A DNA stretch of 64,000 bases from Struthio camelus (lineage: Eukaryota > Chordata > Aves > Struthioniformes > Struthionidae). The notes under the pieces were generated by a model. The model searched no databases. It was not told the origin of the DNA and saw only the letters and a program-made list of their open reading frames with translations. The first letter of the stretch is position 1. Every line of letters begins with the position of its first letter. The position numbers were made by a program, and so were the translations under genes. This document shows, in pieces, positions 1 to 12,699 of the stretch. The stretch covers positions 14,401,501 through 14,465,500 of the forward strand of contig NC_090954.1 in NCBI RefSeq assembly GCF_040807025.1, written 5' to 3'.

Positions 1-1391
1 TGAGGCTGCGGGGAACTGTATATCAGCCAAGGGCATTCTCCTCTTTCATTGTTTAAACAGAACACAAATTAAGAGCCTGGAGGCAATTGGTCTCTCCAGG
101 GTTAGCAAAGCAGTGAATTTTGTGGATTTTAGTTTCACTATAGTGTTATAGTGCTAACAAAGTACTATATTGAAATACGATAATGTCCCTATAACTAGCC
201 CCAAAGTTGTACTCAGTTTTCCAAAAGATACAGGCACTGATTCAGATCAGCAACATGTCTGTAACTAAATGCTGTGTTATGTATTTAGCAACTGACTGTG
301 CAAGCATGGTTTTTTATATGAATTTCTTTGTGCAACGCATATAAGATAAGCATGATTGATACATTTATATCTTAACTGCAATTTAGAAGTAAAAGCATGG
401 TGGGCCCATTGTGCTTGAGTGATCTACAAAATTGATGGAAGTTATTAAATAGCCCCAATGTGTATTTTTCACCGTTAAATTATGAAGAATACAAAATTGA
501 AAAAAGCAGTGTGCAAATAACTTACTGGGGTAGGGGTTTGTGGTCTTCTGACGGGGTGAATTAGCCTCTCCCAGTTAGCAGAGCTAGAGGGAGGTCCACA
601 GGTGCAGTATACTTCTAGTTCTAGAAATTATGTTGAACTTCCTATACTAGTGAAATTCCCATATTTAGTATGGGAGGTAGAACCTTTAGAGGCCTTCCAA
701 TATAGCCTCTTCAGAGGCTCAGAGTGGCCCTCCTCTGAGCAGGAGAAAATATGTAGCCAATAGGTAAGTGTTTTACAAGCCCCTCTGTCCAAGTGAGTTG
801 TTATACGCTCCAATTAGAGTAACTATTCATGCTTTAAGCACTGCAGGTCCTGTCCTTTCTCTTAGTTAAGGGACAAATGTGAAACTATTGTCCATAAGGA
901 GAACTTCTAAAGACTAGAAGCAGGAGATAAGAGCTCAGTCTCGGATGTCTGTTTCAAAGATTGCTTTGTCAGTGTTTTTCTTGCAGATCTGAATTCTTCA
1001 CTTGCAGGAATATGAGATGTCTCATGTCTGAAATGATCTGAATCAAAATCCTAGATATTAACTTTGGAAAGCTTAAACCAGGATCAAGACTAAACTTTAA
1101 CAGTTTGACCTTATTACAACAAGTAATTATGATTATGTAGCACTGAAACAGATCTGAGATCCCTTCTGCAAGGATATTGCCAAGTAAAATGCTGAACGTC
1201 TCAAGATGTGCTGAAGACCTTTAAGATCAAATAAGATGGAGGTACCATCTTCTGGTGATGCAGATTGTAGTGGGTTTTTTCCCCACTGGTATTTATCAGG
1301 AACTTAAAGGATGCAACTCTAGTTCTGCTTTAAGATGACATAATGATGAGTTGTAGCTACACTCATCATTATTTTTGCTGGGGTTTTGAAT
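1..1391. other. Noncoding, nothing recognised
   Basis: AT-rich sequence of high complexity. The single 61-codon minus-strand frame (628-813) has no recognisable content. Confidence 0.7.
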
Positions 1392-1404
1392 GGGGGGGGG
1401 GGGG
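1392..1404. repeat. G13 homopolymer
   Basis: Thirteen consecutive G. Long G runs can form quadruplexes and are error-prone in sequencing, so the length is approximate. Confidence 0.95.
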
Positions 1405-3774
1405 AAGCCTTTGTGTGGGACACTGAAGATTTCTAGAGTAGCTAGAGTGATGCAGAGCAGGAGAAAACGTGTATGGAGTTGTATCCTTCTTGGTGACAGT
1501 GTTTCCCTTCTATCTCCAACTCAGCTTCTTCTGTAAGCTTTATAGATTTTATATGGGCACATCCCATAAAATACTGATTTCTGACCTAACTGAGCACACT
1601 TAAACTTTATTACTTTGATCCATAACATTCAGAGAAGCATTCTGGCAGCAATGACCAGCTAAGATGACACTCACTTCAGTTCACAACTCTGCTATTTAGG
1701 GGTAAATTTTTTTTCCCCAGGAAACTGACTCCTGAAGAAATCCCTGACAAGGTTGCAACTATTTTTGAGCTATTCAAACATCTAGGGAAGTCTTTTGCAT
1801 TTCTTTTCAAGTGTTTGGTTTGGCTTTAGGCACACACATTTAGCTTCAGTTAGTCACAAGCTCCTTCCTAAGAGGGTCTTGTGGAGCTGTACTGTCAAGC
1901 TGTGCTCTTCTTGTGGCAAGAGTATTCCCAATTTGAGATAAGGTCCTGCAGAAAATAGAGGTATGGTTGGGGCAGCTTTGAAGACAAATTTGATCTCATT
2001 TCCCCTGTCCAGCAGTCTGTAGGTAAGTCACTAGCATGATGAAAAATGTCTGTCTGGGCACATGCTGTAAATGTAGGCTTTTCCAGCACCTGGCAACCTC
2101 AGCAAGCCCTTCCACCTTCATTTTGGGTGTATTGTCAGTGCCTGAGAGGTGTGTTGTACTTGCATTAGATTCTGAAAGTGCACTGCTCCCAAGAGACAAC
2201 AAGGCTTCCCAAAGCAGACCTTTGGCCTTGATATTTCACATGTAAAGCAGTGAAGCTGGCACATTTCAAGCCCAGGTCCTGGACAAAATCTTTTCAGATG
2301 AGTGTAGTTAGCAGTACTACTAGAAGCTATTTTCCTGCTGCCTTCCCCCATTATCTGCTGGGGTTGAAAACTAGTAGAAATCCTTCATTTTAATACTGCT
2401 TGTGCAGTGGGGAAGTTCATAGGAATATGTCAACTTCTCCATATTAGATTTCTCAACAGTGCAGGCAGCACTGAATTTTGCCACCCCAATGGTGAGGGCT
2501 CCTGCTAGGCCTGAGGGAGGCAGCCCTTCACCCTGCCTGCAAAGGAGCAGAGTTGGAGAGGAGAGACTAGGAGAACTGGGCTTTCTGTTACTCCAGGGGC
2601 TGGAAAATAGGTGCACATATTGCTGTTTGGAGAGGCAGACCCTCAGCCTTTCAGCATATGTGGTCCTCTGCCTTGGTGGTGGCTGTAACAAGGCTGCCTT
2701 TCCACAGGAAAGCCTCCTCCTGCCCTCTGAAAAAGCCAAGCCTTCTACTTCAATGCTGATAACATGCTCAGTCTAGTGTGAGATGACTCTTTGCCCATTA
2801 ACAGAGAAGCGAATATGGATTTAAATATGGGCACGTTTGCATGCATTGATAGTGAGTATAATGCTCATCTATGTTGTGAATATGTGCATTGATATGTATC
2901 ATGAGACAGGGCATTTGCTGCCTCTGGCAAGGGGTCGAGCTCACTGCATTGCCATTAAAATGAGTTCCCAGCAGCCTGCAGGGCAGGGGGGGCTGAGTAA
3001 GACAGGGAAGTCAGAGCAGAAATGTTGAAGGCTGAGGACAAAGGGCTAGCAAAACAATTTGGGTTACATGAGTAAAACCCATTTAACAAGTGGGAGAGGG
3101 CTCCAGCGTTGCGAATATGGTACAAATGCATAGGAAGGCTGCGAAAGGGTTTGCAGACCACAGCAACAGCATCTAAAGGACTGTTGGCACTGTGAGACAG
3201 GAGGAGAGAAGAGCATGTGGCTGGCAGGTCTTGGTGTGAGGAGGGGCCTGGAGACATCACCTGCGGCCCTGGGTAAAGGGAGCTGAAGGAGCCAGCGGTG
3301 CCAAGTGACAGTGATGTACTGAGTCCAGCGAGCAAGTGGGGTGGCAGGGAGGGAGGCTTTGCCTCTCAGGGTTTTCCTGGCCCTGTCAGACAGCTACTTC
3401 TGGCAAGCTAGGCCACGAGAGGGAGCTCTTGCTGCCAGAGAGCATCAGAAAAGGAACAATGTGCATGAGCTTTTCCCCTGCTTTGTTTTTTGTGGGAATG
3501 TCACTGAGGTCTCAACTCTTGGATGCAGCTGTTGTGCAGTGATCAGCCCTAAAAAAGAGCAGAAGAGGCTATCTTATGACTTCTGTATGTGTTATTGCTC
3601 AATGTGTTTTATCAGCTGGGCAGTGACAGATCTTAGCACAACTTCCTTGTGTTTCCTTGCTATTTCTGTGGCTGCAACAGTCTGCATGTGACATGGATCC
3701 CGATAAGGAAAAGTCTCCCTGACCCTGAATTGTAGACCCTCCTCTTCCCAGGGGCAGAGATTGACCCTTCCTTC

Positions 3775-3791
3775 AAAAAAAAAAAAAAAAA
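3775..3791. repeat. A17 homopolymer
   Basis: A17 followed by gaaaaagc. No retroposed sequence recognised upstream. Confidence 0.95.
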
Positions 3792-4236
3792 GAAAAAGCA
3801 GCCTTTTATTGGGAACTGTAACAGTGGCTGCTCGGCAGCTCAGAATGCCTTTTAATATTTCCGTATATGCTTCCTTCAGTGCTGTTGCTCAAACTTCTGA
3901 TGTCCAGATGAGATATTGCTGTTAATCTTCAGTATCCCAACCAGCTATTTACAGGACATTAGTGAGCTTAAGCAAAAATCCCTGGAGCCATTCACATTCC
4001 CAGCAGTGGCTCTCTCTAACCCCGTGGTCTGAGCGCGTGCCCCAGGAGATGGGGAGAAAGAGTGGTGCTTCTCTGGGAGCATGGGAGAGGGGATCAGACC
4101 TCCGGCAACCTAAAGTGTGCATCATCCTGCTTATCCTCCTCTGGTAAACTCAGAGCTGCGCAGAGATGTGCAAACAGTGCATGCCTGTCCCCCAGCCAGG
4201 GATCTCCCTGGGAGTGTTGTGGGGGAACCCCAACTT

Positions 4237-4257
4237 GGGGGGGGGGGTGGTGGTGGT
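4237..4257. repeat. G11 run followed by (TGG)n
   Basis: G11 then three tgg units; G-rich strand capable of quadruplex formation. Confidence 0.9.
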
Positions 4258-5430
4258 TGGCAGGCCCTTCCCGTTGCCTGGAGCAATGTGCAACTCCACC
4301 ATGCAGGGCACACAGTGCAGCCAGCTTTTGCTTTGAAGCAGTTTAGGCAGAGCTTGCTTTAGGCAGGTGTGAAAAGTCCATGTGGTGAGCAGGTCCTCAG
4401 CCAGGGTGAGGAGCAGCACAGACCACCCTGGAAGGACAGTGGTGAGCTGCTCCATGTGCTGGAGAGTCATGTGGTTAGAGAGGGACAAGCTGTGGCATGA
4501 GGCAGACTTTAGCAGGCACAAACAGTTTCTCTGCTGGGATGCCCCCATGAGGGGATATCACTTTTCAGCTGAATTGTTTTTTCAACAGGAATATTTTTTT
4601 GGCTTCTGTTCCAGCTCAGGTTCTGTAAAGTCTCTGTGACTCAGTTCTGGAATGAGGAAAAAAATACTGCCTGAATCTTATTGTTTGACTTTAGTTTACT
4701 GTAAGCTAAGTAAGCAAAAACATTGCAACTTAAGGAATCAAAGTAACATTACAGCTAACCTATCATCTTGTTCCTTGATCAAATACCTAGTTGCTGCTGA
4801 AATTCAGCAATTCAGAGGGTTTCCTATTTCTTTCAGCAAGGTAGCAACCTCCTTTTAAAAATGATTAGTCAAAACTGGGGTTCTCCTTACGAGCTGCTTG
4901 TTGAAACTTCTGAGGGAGGGGGGAAATAGGTTGTGAGTTGAGTATCTTTGCGGTTCTTCTACTGGCATAAACATATCAAATAGTAAATGGTACAGGAGAG
5001 TTTCTTGGCTTTCAGTTTGTTTTCAGTTTGAAAACTATGCCCCTGCAGTGTTTTTTGTAGGGTTGTGTTGTCTAGACCCTTTCTGTCACCTTTTTGCTTT
5101 GTGAAGGTTTGTGTATTTTCAAGCGATCTCTACTCTCTGTAGGCAGGCTGGACCTGTATCAGGCCCCCAACAGTTTTCAGCTGTTGCATAATCCTTTGCT
5201 TGAGGTAGAGATTACTATGTTCCAGCTCCTGAATTTTGTGAAGGAGCTTAAATGTTCTTTTTAGGTATTCTAAATTATCAGTTAATGCTCTGTTCTGATG
5301 TAATCAAAACTTCTAGTTCCAAAGCTGACTTGTAAAAATCTTATTCTATAAAACATAGAAATGAAACTTCATCTTGAAAATAGAACATTCACTAGTTCCA
5401 GAAACACTTTAGCCTTTCTAAAATAATCAA

Positions 5431-6356
5431 CATGAAAATGGAAACATTCCTGTGGGAAGTACTTGGTTCCAACAAGACAGCACTTCTAGGGATAATTATC
5501 CTGCTGGAAAATGTTCAAAAGCTGCAAGCTGCAACCAGATGCTGGATTCCATTTTTTACCTTCTACCTAGTCTTGCCTCAGCCTTTTCAGATAAGGAGTT
5601 GTCCACAATTGTTTTCAATGCTAGTATACCTTCCTCCAAGGTGGTGTTCTTCTATGCCCATCTTCCCACGCCTTATTCTGAGTTCCTTTTGAAAAGGGGT
5701 AAGGCTCTGGAAATTGTTCACACTGAAATCTAATTGCCCTGAGGAAGTTCAGACTCTAATTCTGCTGTATCCTTGTTCCCCAGTTGAGAGTACATGTCCA
5801 TGCTTTGACTGAATCTTTTGCTGTAGTGGTTTTCTGCCATTTCAGGAGGAAGAAGCAGAAGGGGAAGAGTTTTTGCCAGCATTAGAACTCAGCCTGTTCT
5901 GTACATACATCTCCAGATCTTTTTTTCCAGGCAGAACTAACATCCTAGTTCTCTGATTGATACAGCAAAGCGGAGAAGTTTGTCCTCTTGACAGCTACAA
6001 CAGTATACTTGAAGTAGGGACCAAGATGTTAGGAACCTGATGCATTACCTGTGGCAATAGCTAATTCTTTACCTATTTTTTCTATTTAAGAGCCTGTGAA
6101 AGTTGGTGAGAATTTATCAGTAATTTAGGATCTTGGTGTGACTGCCAAGCTTAAGGGCTAGGTGTCATTTAGTGGTACTGTAAGGAGAATGCAACAGCTT
6201 TGTGTGATGGGCAACACTTAAATATCTAATGTATAATTTTCAAAGTGTCGATGTGACTTCAGAATCTAGACTCTATTATAAAAATGAAATTGGCATGTCT
6301 GGAAGTACTTCTACCAAAGGACTTGGGCCTCTTTTTCACCTGTCCCCAAAATGCAG
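5431..6356. other. Noncoding; two overlapping + strand frames
   Basis: Frames of 86 and 93 codons overlap at 5432-5733. One contains WFQQDS, reminiscent of the WFQQD motif of Tc1/mariner transposases, but the residues after it do not continue that family. No gene supported. Confidence 0.5.
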
Positions 6357-6431
6357 GTACTCAGAGCTCCTGCCTTAAAGCTGCTGAACGGTGGTAGCAC
6401 TGACATCTTATGGCACTTCAGCTCACGCCAG
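6357..6431 (+). other. Exon-like 75-nt segment between good acceptor and donor sites
   Basis: A pyrimidine tract (ctttttcacctgtccccaaa) leads to atgcag, ending at 6356. Seventy-five bases later comes ccag followed by gtgagt at 6432, a consensus donor. One of three frames is open throughout, exactly 25 codons, beginning VLRAPALKLL and ending in HFSSRQ. Both site quality and frame fit an internal exon or a noncoding/cryptic exon. The peptide is unrecognised and no partner exon was found nearby. Confidence 0.2.
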
Positions 6432-8289
6432 GTGAGTTCTCTGAAAAACATTGGTTTCTAGGCAAGCAGCTAGATCTGGTTTATGCTGAAGCCCTGCTGA
6501 GATGTTTCTTGACCTCCTTATTCAGTGGAAGCTGAGGTGACAGTTTTTAGGACAAGTCTTCTAGTCTTGGACTCATAACTGGACAGTGCCCAAGAAGGAG
6601 GTGTTGCTGTTCCTGTTTCCAGCAGCATGGTACTCGCTCCTCTGCAGGTGTGAGGCCTCTGTTTGAGTTTGGCTAAGGGGACATGAAATACCAATCCCCA
6701 GTGTGTTATTCTGGAGGGCTTTTCTCAGTCTCTTCTCCTGAATGGTTGTGCTGCAGGCTTTAATGTAACCTGGCCAGAGGAGGATGACTTGGTGGCCCAG
6801 AAGTTCAGTTGCTCAGAGGGAGAAGGAAACTCTGTTTAGAAGACAATTCTCTGCTTGTAGAAAATTCTCTCTTCTTCAGGCTGTGGTGACTGAAGAGGAG
6901 GCCTTTTTCCTCTGCTTCTTCCCCACTGACTCTCTTTGATCTCAGGTGTGTGTAGTCCTCTTTAGATGTCCAGGTCCATGTCCCTTGCCTGGCTCTCCAC
7001 AGCTGCGAGGGTTGCTGTTAGCTGCCCCTTTGGCTTCAGGCTGCTCCACTGACTCACTTCCTGCCTTCGTAACTCATTGAAACCTTCCTGTTTTCTTTAA
7101 CTTCTGACTGCAAAGCATCTAGTGAAGCCACGTATGAAGGATGTTAGACTGTACTGTGCTGCTTGACACTACTTTGCACTGTTTCTTTTCACTCTAACTG
7201 GCTCACAGGACAGCTGTAGGTTTCTGTATTGAAATACTGCATTAATCTCCTTAGAGCCATTTGTCACAAACAGCATGCGCACAAGCTCAGTGCTTATTGT
7301 ACATAGCAACTTTCAGGCAGGAGTGAAGCAGCACAGATGCTGCAGGCCAGAGCTGAGATGTGGTGGCAGATCTGTGGGTGCATGGATGCTACACAAGCTA
7401 CTAACTGAGTTATCTCTGGTTCTCCTAGTCTAAGAATGATAAACCTGAGTAGAATAGCTCTGCCTGGCTTTAAGACAACAGGTCAAATAGTCTGTCTGCC
7501 CTTCTGTAGGATCCTGAAACTCCCTCTGGAAACACCCAAGCTCTTTGTGCAACTGCAGAGAACAATTCCTCCTTTAAGATAAGAAATATGTGCATGTACA
7601 TGCACTCACATATGCACAAACTCTGGTGGAAGGTTAATGCTGCTTCTGTAAGAATCTCTGCAGGCATTTCCTACTGGGAACACTTCCCAGTGTAGAAAAA
7701 CATTGTCAGAGGGTAGCTACATCTCTCCTGTCTTGGCATGTTCTCCTTGTTTGTGAACCCTGTCTGTGTGCAGTGCTTTGACCTCTGGAAACTACAGAAG
7801 TTACAAGCAGTATGCAGTGAGGCTATTTCTACTATCCTCACTCCACTACCCAAGCATGCCTGATGTAGCTCTTCTCTGCTTGCATAAGAGATCGGAGCAT
7901 TGTGTCCGAATTTATACATCTGTCATAGTGCAAACTAAGAATTTGCTAATCAAATCTTATCTGGTTTGTGATATGACTGTAGTTTTTGTAAATGTGTGAG
8001 GTGAGTTATGAAAGGTGCATGAATTTTAAAGAATTTCCTTTATCAGCCAAATCTCCTTTGAAACAAACAATTGTACTGGATATTAAAGCAGTGATGCACA
8101 AATTGGTAGGAGAGCTCATAACGTTTGTAAGTCAGAAGGAATAAATTCATCTTAAAAGAAACCTGACTACTAGATACACAGAAGTTCTTAAAGAAGCACA
8201 AAAAGCAAAGAAAATCCTTATATGAAGCTCTGCATCACAGGGGGAAAAAAACACATAATTGATCTCATCTTGAGAGAAACCAAGAGAAA
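6432..8289. other. Noncoding, nothing recognised
   Basis: Ordinary sequence with several cagGTgtg-type donor-like words (6646, 6944) and the palindrome at 7590. Frames of up to 82 codons overlap on both strands at 7671-7999 with no recognisable product. Confidence 0.6.
7590..7605. other. 16-bp perfect palindrome, alternating purine-pyrimidine
   Basis: GTGCATGTACATGCAC, flanked by atat and tcacatatgcac. The extended alternation could favour Z-DNA or cruciform structure. Confidence 0.75.
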
Positions 8290-8385
8290 GTTTTCTTTTA
8301 ACAGTATTGAGGGAGAAATTCCAATTGCTTTGAAAGTGATGTGAATTTTGCCACTGATTTCAATGGAACCAAACTCCAGCTCTTG
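8290..8385. repeat. Probable ancient amniote interspersed-repeat relic ('TCAATGG' type)
   Basis: The segment holds gagaaattcc, a degenerate middle, then ttttgccactgatttcaatggaacc (split here for length: ttttgccactgattt + caatggaacc). This matches, from memory, a family of old repeats in sauropsid genomes with the recurring phrase 'attgacttcaatgggacc' near a 'gtgaaat' phrase. I do not recall the formal family name. A RepeatMasker search with a sauropsid library would settle it. Confidence 0.35.
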
Positions 8386-9182
8386 AAATTCATAAGTCAT
8401 AGTATTGTCTCATAATTTATCACAAATAGTATAGGCAGGAATAGACTTACGAAATTATGCAAGAACTGACTGTCTACTGTTTTCTGGAGACTGTTTTTTT
8501 GAAAAATAGTTTATGCACTGGACCTGATTTATCTCAGACTCCTGCATGTTTTAAACTGCTGTAAAGCTTTTGCTGAAGTAGCTTATGCATGAGATTTGCT
8601 CCCCTTGGAGGGGGCCTCTGTCTCCAGTGAAAGAAAAGCAGCCCTTTGTCTTTCTACAAAACACAATGTACAGCAATAAATAAAGTTGAAAAGCTGGAAC
8701 CAGCTGTTAGTGGCATGGTAGTGGCACCTGGGCTGTGGTTTCATGCCTTTACAAGTACTGCATGACTGTACATTGTATTTTTGATAGTGTTGAACGCTGG
8801 GCTATGTTGTTACCTTGTTTGGCATAATAGCATGTTGCCTCAAAAAATTCCAGCCCCTGAACTAGGGTAAGATCTAGACTTCCTGTTAAAAAGTAAATTC
8901 TGTTAGTCAAAACTTTCCAGATGAGATGCCAAGATGATGATAACCATCCTGCCTGATATCAGCTATTGAGACCAATGTACAGCATATTATCTTTTTTCTT
9001 CTCAGTCACTGTGTGTGCACAATTATTTTTTCCCCATTAGTCTTTGCTTCTACCTCACAAAGCAACTTGGAGAACCTGTCCTATCGTCTTTAGTTGCTAA
9101 AAGCCTATGTAAATGTTTAGGCTTTACTGGTTGCCTTTCAGCTATTGCCTGGAAGGATGGGCTAAGGACAGGGGAAATCTGA

Positions 9183-9201
9183 TTTTTTTTTTTTTTTTTT
9201 T
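9183..9201. repeat. T19 homopolymer
   Basis: Nineteen T. No TE recognised on either side. Confidence 0.95.
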
Positions 9202-11476
9202 AAGCTGCTCTCGCTGTGGCTCTCAGCTCCTGGTTAGCTGCTTGCTGCTTTAGGTTATCCAACTGACTGAATAAAACCTACCTTTGGAGAGCCAGGAAAC
9301 TTGGATAATCTCTTCTTAAAGAACTAGCAAACATACACTGGTCTATAGAGAACAGATAAATTCAGTTCAGTATCTTCTGCAAACAAGTTTTTACATGTGA
9401 GACTGGGGCAGGGATGCGTGTTAGAAGCTGCGCAACTGGGCACTGCAGATGCACTTAAATTCCAGCCAAAAATATAGCTGTTAATCTTTTGTTGTGCAAT
9501 GATTCGTGCAAGTTCATTTAAGCATCCTATTTATAGGCCCTCATCAGTACCTTTGTTTTACCTGTACTTCTCTATGCCCAAATGTGACCCAGCAGAAACC
9601 CTATGCTCTGCAGCAGCATCTGACAGGTCAAACCTGGTGTTGTATTAGCTAACATCAAGTCTATCATGCTGCTGAAAGACAAAATTCCAGCTCCAGATTG
9701 GAACATTTCCTTTCTGGATCTGGACTCAGGGTCTATGGATCCACCTTCCAGTATCATTACTGTTATTTTTCAATATGTACATTAACATTATGACTGATTT
9801 TGTGTCCAAGATCTCTACTCTGACTCTGTGAAATGTCATATCTTCTGTATGTATATTTGCCTAGTTGAAGATCTGTAAGCCAGACCTTGGATGGAAACAA
9901 AAGGCGGTACAAACTTTCTCTCTGAGTATGGACAACCTGAACCTTTGCACAGACTTAGAGGAATGCAGTTATTAAAAATACATATCCTCCTATTTTTCTT
10001 TCCTCCAAAGTATCTGGTCCACACATGAGCTTGTTTTTGTGGTAAACTTTAGGGTGAGTGCACTGGAAAAGAGCAGAGATCTTGTGAAAAGTTTTTGATA
10101 TGTTTTATGACCTGGGAGCTGAAAGAAGTCTAAACCACTACTGCTTGGAGACCTGCAATAGTTCAGAAGGTGTTCCCAGTTGCTTCCAGACTCGTGGGCA
10201 GGGTGCGTTTCTCAAAGTTCCTCAAAACTTGTATATGAAAGAGTGCATCCTGGAATATATCCTAGAAAAGTTTCCTGGCATAACTGAGATAAGAGGACAA
10301 GTGGAGCGGGATTGATTTCCTGTGGCTGAACCCTGATTCAGTACCAATTCACATTAGGAAATGTCAGGGATTCAAACCGTGGTGGTCACGATTTAATCTT
10401 TCAGGTCTTAATCCACAGAGCAAAGGGAGTAGTGCCTGGTCCTCCTAGATTTGTGCTGTTGCCCTTTGATAACTGGGTGTGCAATGGGCTTGGAAGTATC
10501 AGTCTAATGCCCAGTAGAGGAGCATCTACATCAAACAAAGCAAGAATTACCACAGTTGCTAGCTTCACCAGTGAAGCCTGTGAGATGACTGTGCACCAGT
10601 TTCAAGCAATCCCTCTCTCTAAGAAACAATTTCTCTCAAGTGAATAATAAGCAGTGTCAGGATGAAGTAAGTGATCTATGCTTCTGCTTCTGTATTATTT
10701 ATTTGTGGATAAAGGCATTTAATTAACAAGATATGTAACTCCATCACTTCTAATAAGTTTCAGTTGCACATGCTGAGCATCTTGATGCTTCTATGGAGAA
10801 GTAGGCTTGTTTATGCCAGCTCTGAAAAATGAGCGAATTATTTTGGATACTAGTGATGTTAGACTACAAATTTAATCTCTTCTCTGTTAGGGTCTTGCTT
10901 TTTTATTTAGATTTTAAAACTATATTCAAATGAGGTTCTTGACCGAAACTGAATCACTATGTACTTGAAAGCTAAAGAGCTTATCAGGCATCTGATAATG
11001 TTTTCAGGATTTCCCCAGATTAGACCGCGGAGTGTACAGACAGGAAGCTGAAGTATTGAGCGCCTGACCAGAGCTTCCTCCTGCGCAAAAGTGGGGGTTT
11101 CTCTAACTTCGAGCTTTAGCTTTAAATGTATGGCCTGAGCCTTGAAATCTAAATGATAAAAAGCACCCAAATCTCCCAGTTGGGTCCTCAGAGCAAGGAG
11201 AACAGAGCGCTTCATGTAAACTCCAGTGCAAGGTCAGCAAAACAGCCCTCACCTCTCCCCACTGTTGCGTTACCTTCCTGGCTCTTTATCAACTAGGGAG
11301 TCAAAAAGGGACTTTCCAGAGCTATAAACATGTGAGCTGAATAGATGGAATGAACCCTTATGCAAATGAGTTTTGATTCCCTCCCTTTATAAAGTTAAAA
11401 TGTTTTTGAGAGAGAAACAGATTCTCCAGAACGTGGGTGTCTGAGATTGTTGCCTTGGACTGACTGTATCTCTCGC

Positions 11477-11510
11477 CTGTCTGTCTGTCTTTCTGCCTTT
11501 CTGTCTTTCC
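11477..11510. repeat. (CTGT)n/(CTTT)n pyrimidine microsatellite
   Basis: Three ctgt units followed by imperfect ttctg/ctttc units. It lies within a 156-codon minus-strand frame whose Arg/Gln/Lys-rich segment is only this repeat read backwards. Confidence 0.85.
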
Positions 11511-11754
11511 ATTGTAGAGAACAAAGCGGATTGATGTAAAATAGAAAATGAGAAATGCAAACCTGTGGTGATTGAAGAGGAGGAAGGAAAATGAAAGAGA
11601 AAAAGCTGAAGAGTGGGAAAAAGATAAAATAAAATGACTTTTGGGGATTCCACTGTGAGTAAGAGCTGAAAAAATTGTAAGCTGATTTATTACATGCTTA
11701 TCTTCTGCTTGAGAGCCAGTATATATTGTACATACGAAGGGTAAACTACACATT

Positions 11755-11862
11755 AAAAATTGAATCAAAAAGTCAAATTCTTCCTCGATTCCACTAACTT
11801 TAAAGTAATGTAATTCTGCCAGCTTCAATGGATTTACGTTCCGTAAACAGCAGCAGAATCAA
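11755..11862. repeat. Probable ancient amniote interspersed-repeat relic ('TCAATGGAGTTACA' type)
   Basis: The run cttcaatggatttacg, then ccgtaaacagcagcagaatc, follows the order of a dispersed ancient repeat that I recall as 'tcaatggagttac...gtgtaaat...agcagaatcaggcc'. Order and spacing of three phrases agree, so coincidence is less likely than at the 8.3 kb site. The family name is not known to me; identity is from memory, not a search. Confidence 0.42.
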
Positions 11863-12699
11863 GATCAAGTGTTTTAAGTCATCTTGAGTTAAATTTATAC
11901 TAAAGCAATGACAAATTTAGAACAACTTTTAAATACTGTTGTGTCGGGGAAGCTGCATGTTTTCTAATGCTTCTGTTCAGCAGGCATGAATTTGTTGCTA
12001 TTGTCACTACAGTGCTGTTATGACTTTGCTCTGACTACAATGGCAATTTCATGAGCAAGGGATAGTGATAGTATGCATTAATATTTACCTTGCATTATGA
12101 TTTATGCGTACTCAATTTTACATTAAAACTATGTCTTTACCCACTTATCTGCTGTTTACACAGGCACAGGACACGAGGTAGTTGATAGATATATTTTGTT
12201 TTCTCTCTGTTAAATGCTACTGATTTTGCAAGCGCAATGTTTGATTGCAGCCAAGGGCTTTAACTGACTATACTTGGCTTTCTTTCACATTACTCCTTTT
12301 CTTTTTTGAGTATTGTTTAGCTGCTTGTTCCCCTATGTGCTCTGAGCTTGTCTAGGCATCTAAAAGTTTATTTTATGGCATGTAAAAAAATGGACAGAGG
12401 ACATCTCACAGGTTTCCTTGATGGAATTGCCAACAAATTCCCTACTGGACTGGAAAGGTACAGAGACGGGCTCCTGGAGCCTGCAGAGTAAGGAAGCTCC
12501 TGTCCCCTCCTCTATTAGACTGATTAGGACAGTTACTCTTTTCTTTTTTTAGAATAATTTGCTTGCTGAAAATTACAATTTTGAATGAATTAAATTATTT
12601 ACAAAGCAGAAAAGCCATTTTTCGTCATTAAAATAGACTTTGTGGAATGGTTTTGAGCCCGTTCCCTACTTTCACGAGCAAGGCTTCAGCTGCTCTCTG
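11863..12699. other. AT-rich noncoding
   Basis: High-complexity AT-rich DNA, including cattaatatttacc and gaatgaattaaattattta. No frame over 60 codons outside the CpG islet edge. Confidence 0.6.

Larger units (their letters stand above)
1405..5430. other. Noncoding, moderately GC-rich in places
   Basis: The A17 and G11 tracts are the only repeats seen. Around 2460-2760 and 3180-3480 GC is higher and several frames of 80-130 codons overlap on both strands, none protein-like. No CpG enrichment. Confidence 0.65.
8386..11754. other. Noncoding, nothing recognised except the T19 tract and the CTGT repeat
   Basis: AT-rich with short frames only (up to 102 codons on the minus strand at 10907-11215, no domain). 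Confidence 0.65.

Noticed and set aside
4150..4548. 132-codon minus-strand frame with a poly-proline stretch
   Set aside because: The prolines are the reverse reading of the G11/(TGG)n tract; + strand frames overlap it.
11358..11828. 156-codon minus-strand frame
   Set aside because: Largely the reverse reading of a CTGT/CTTT repeat and purine-rich DNA plus an ancient repeat relic; composition is low-complexity and a second frame is open in the same place.
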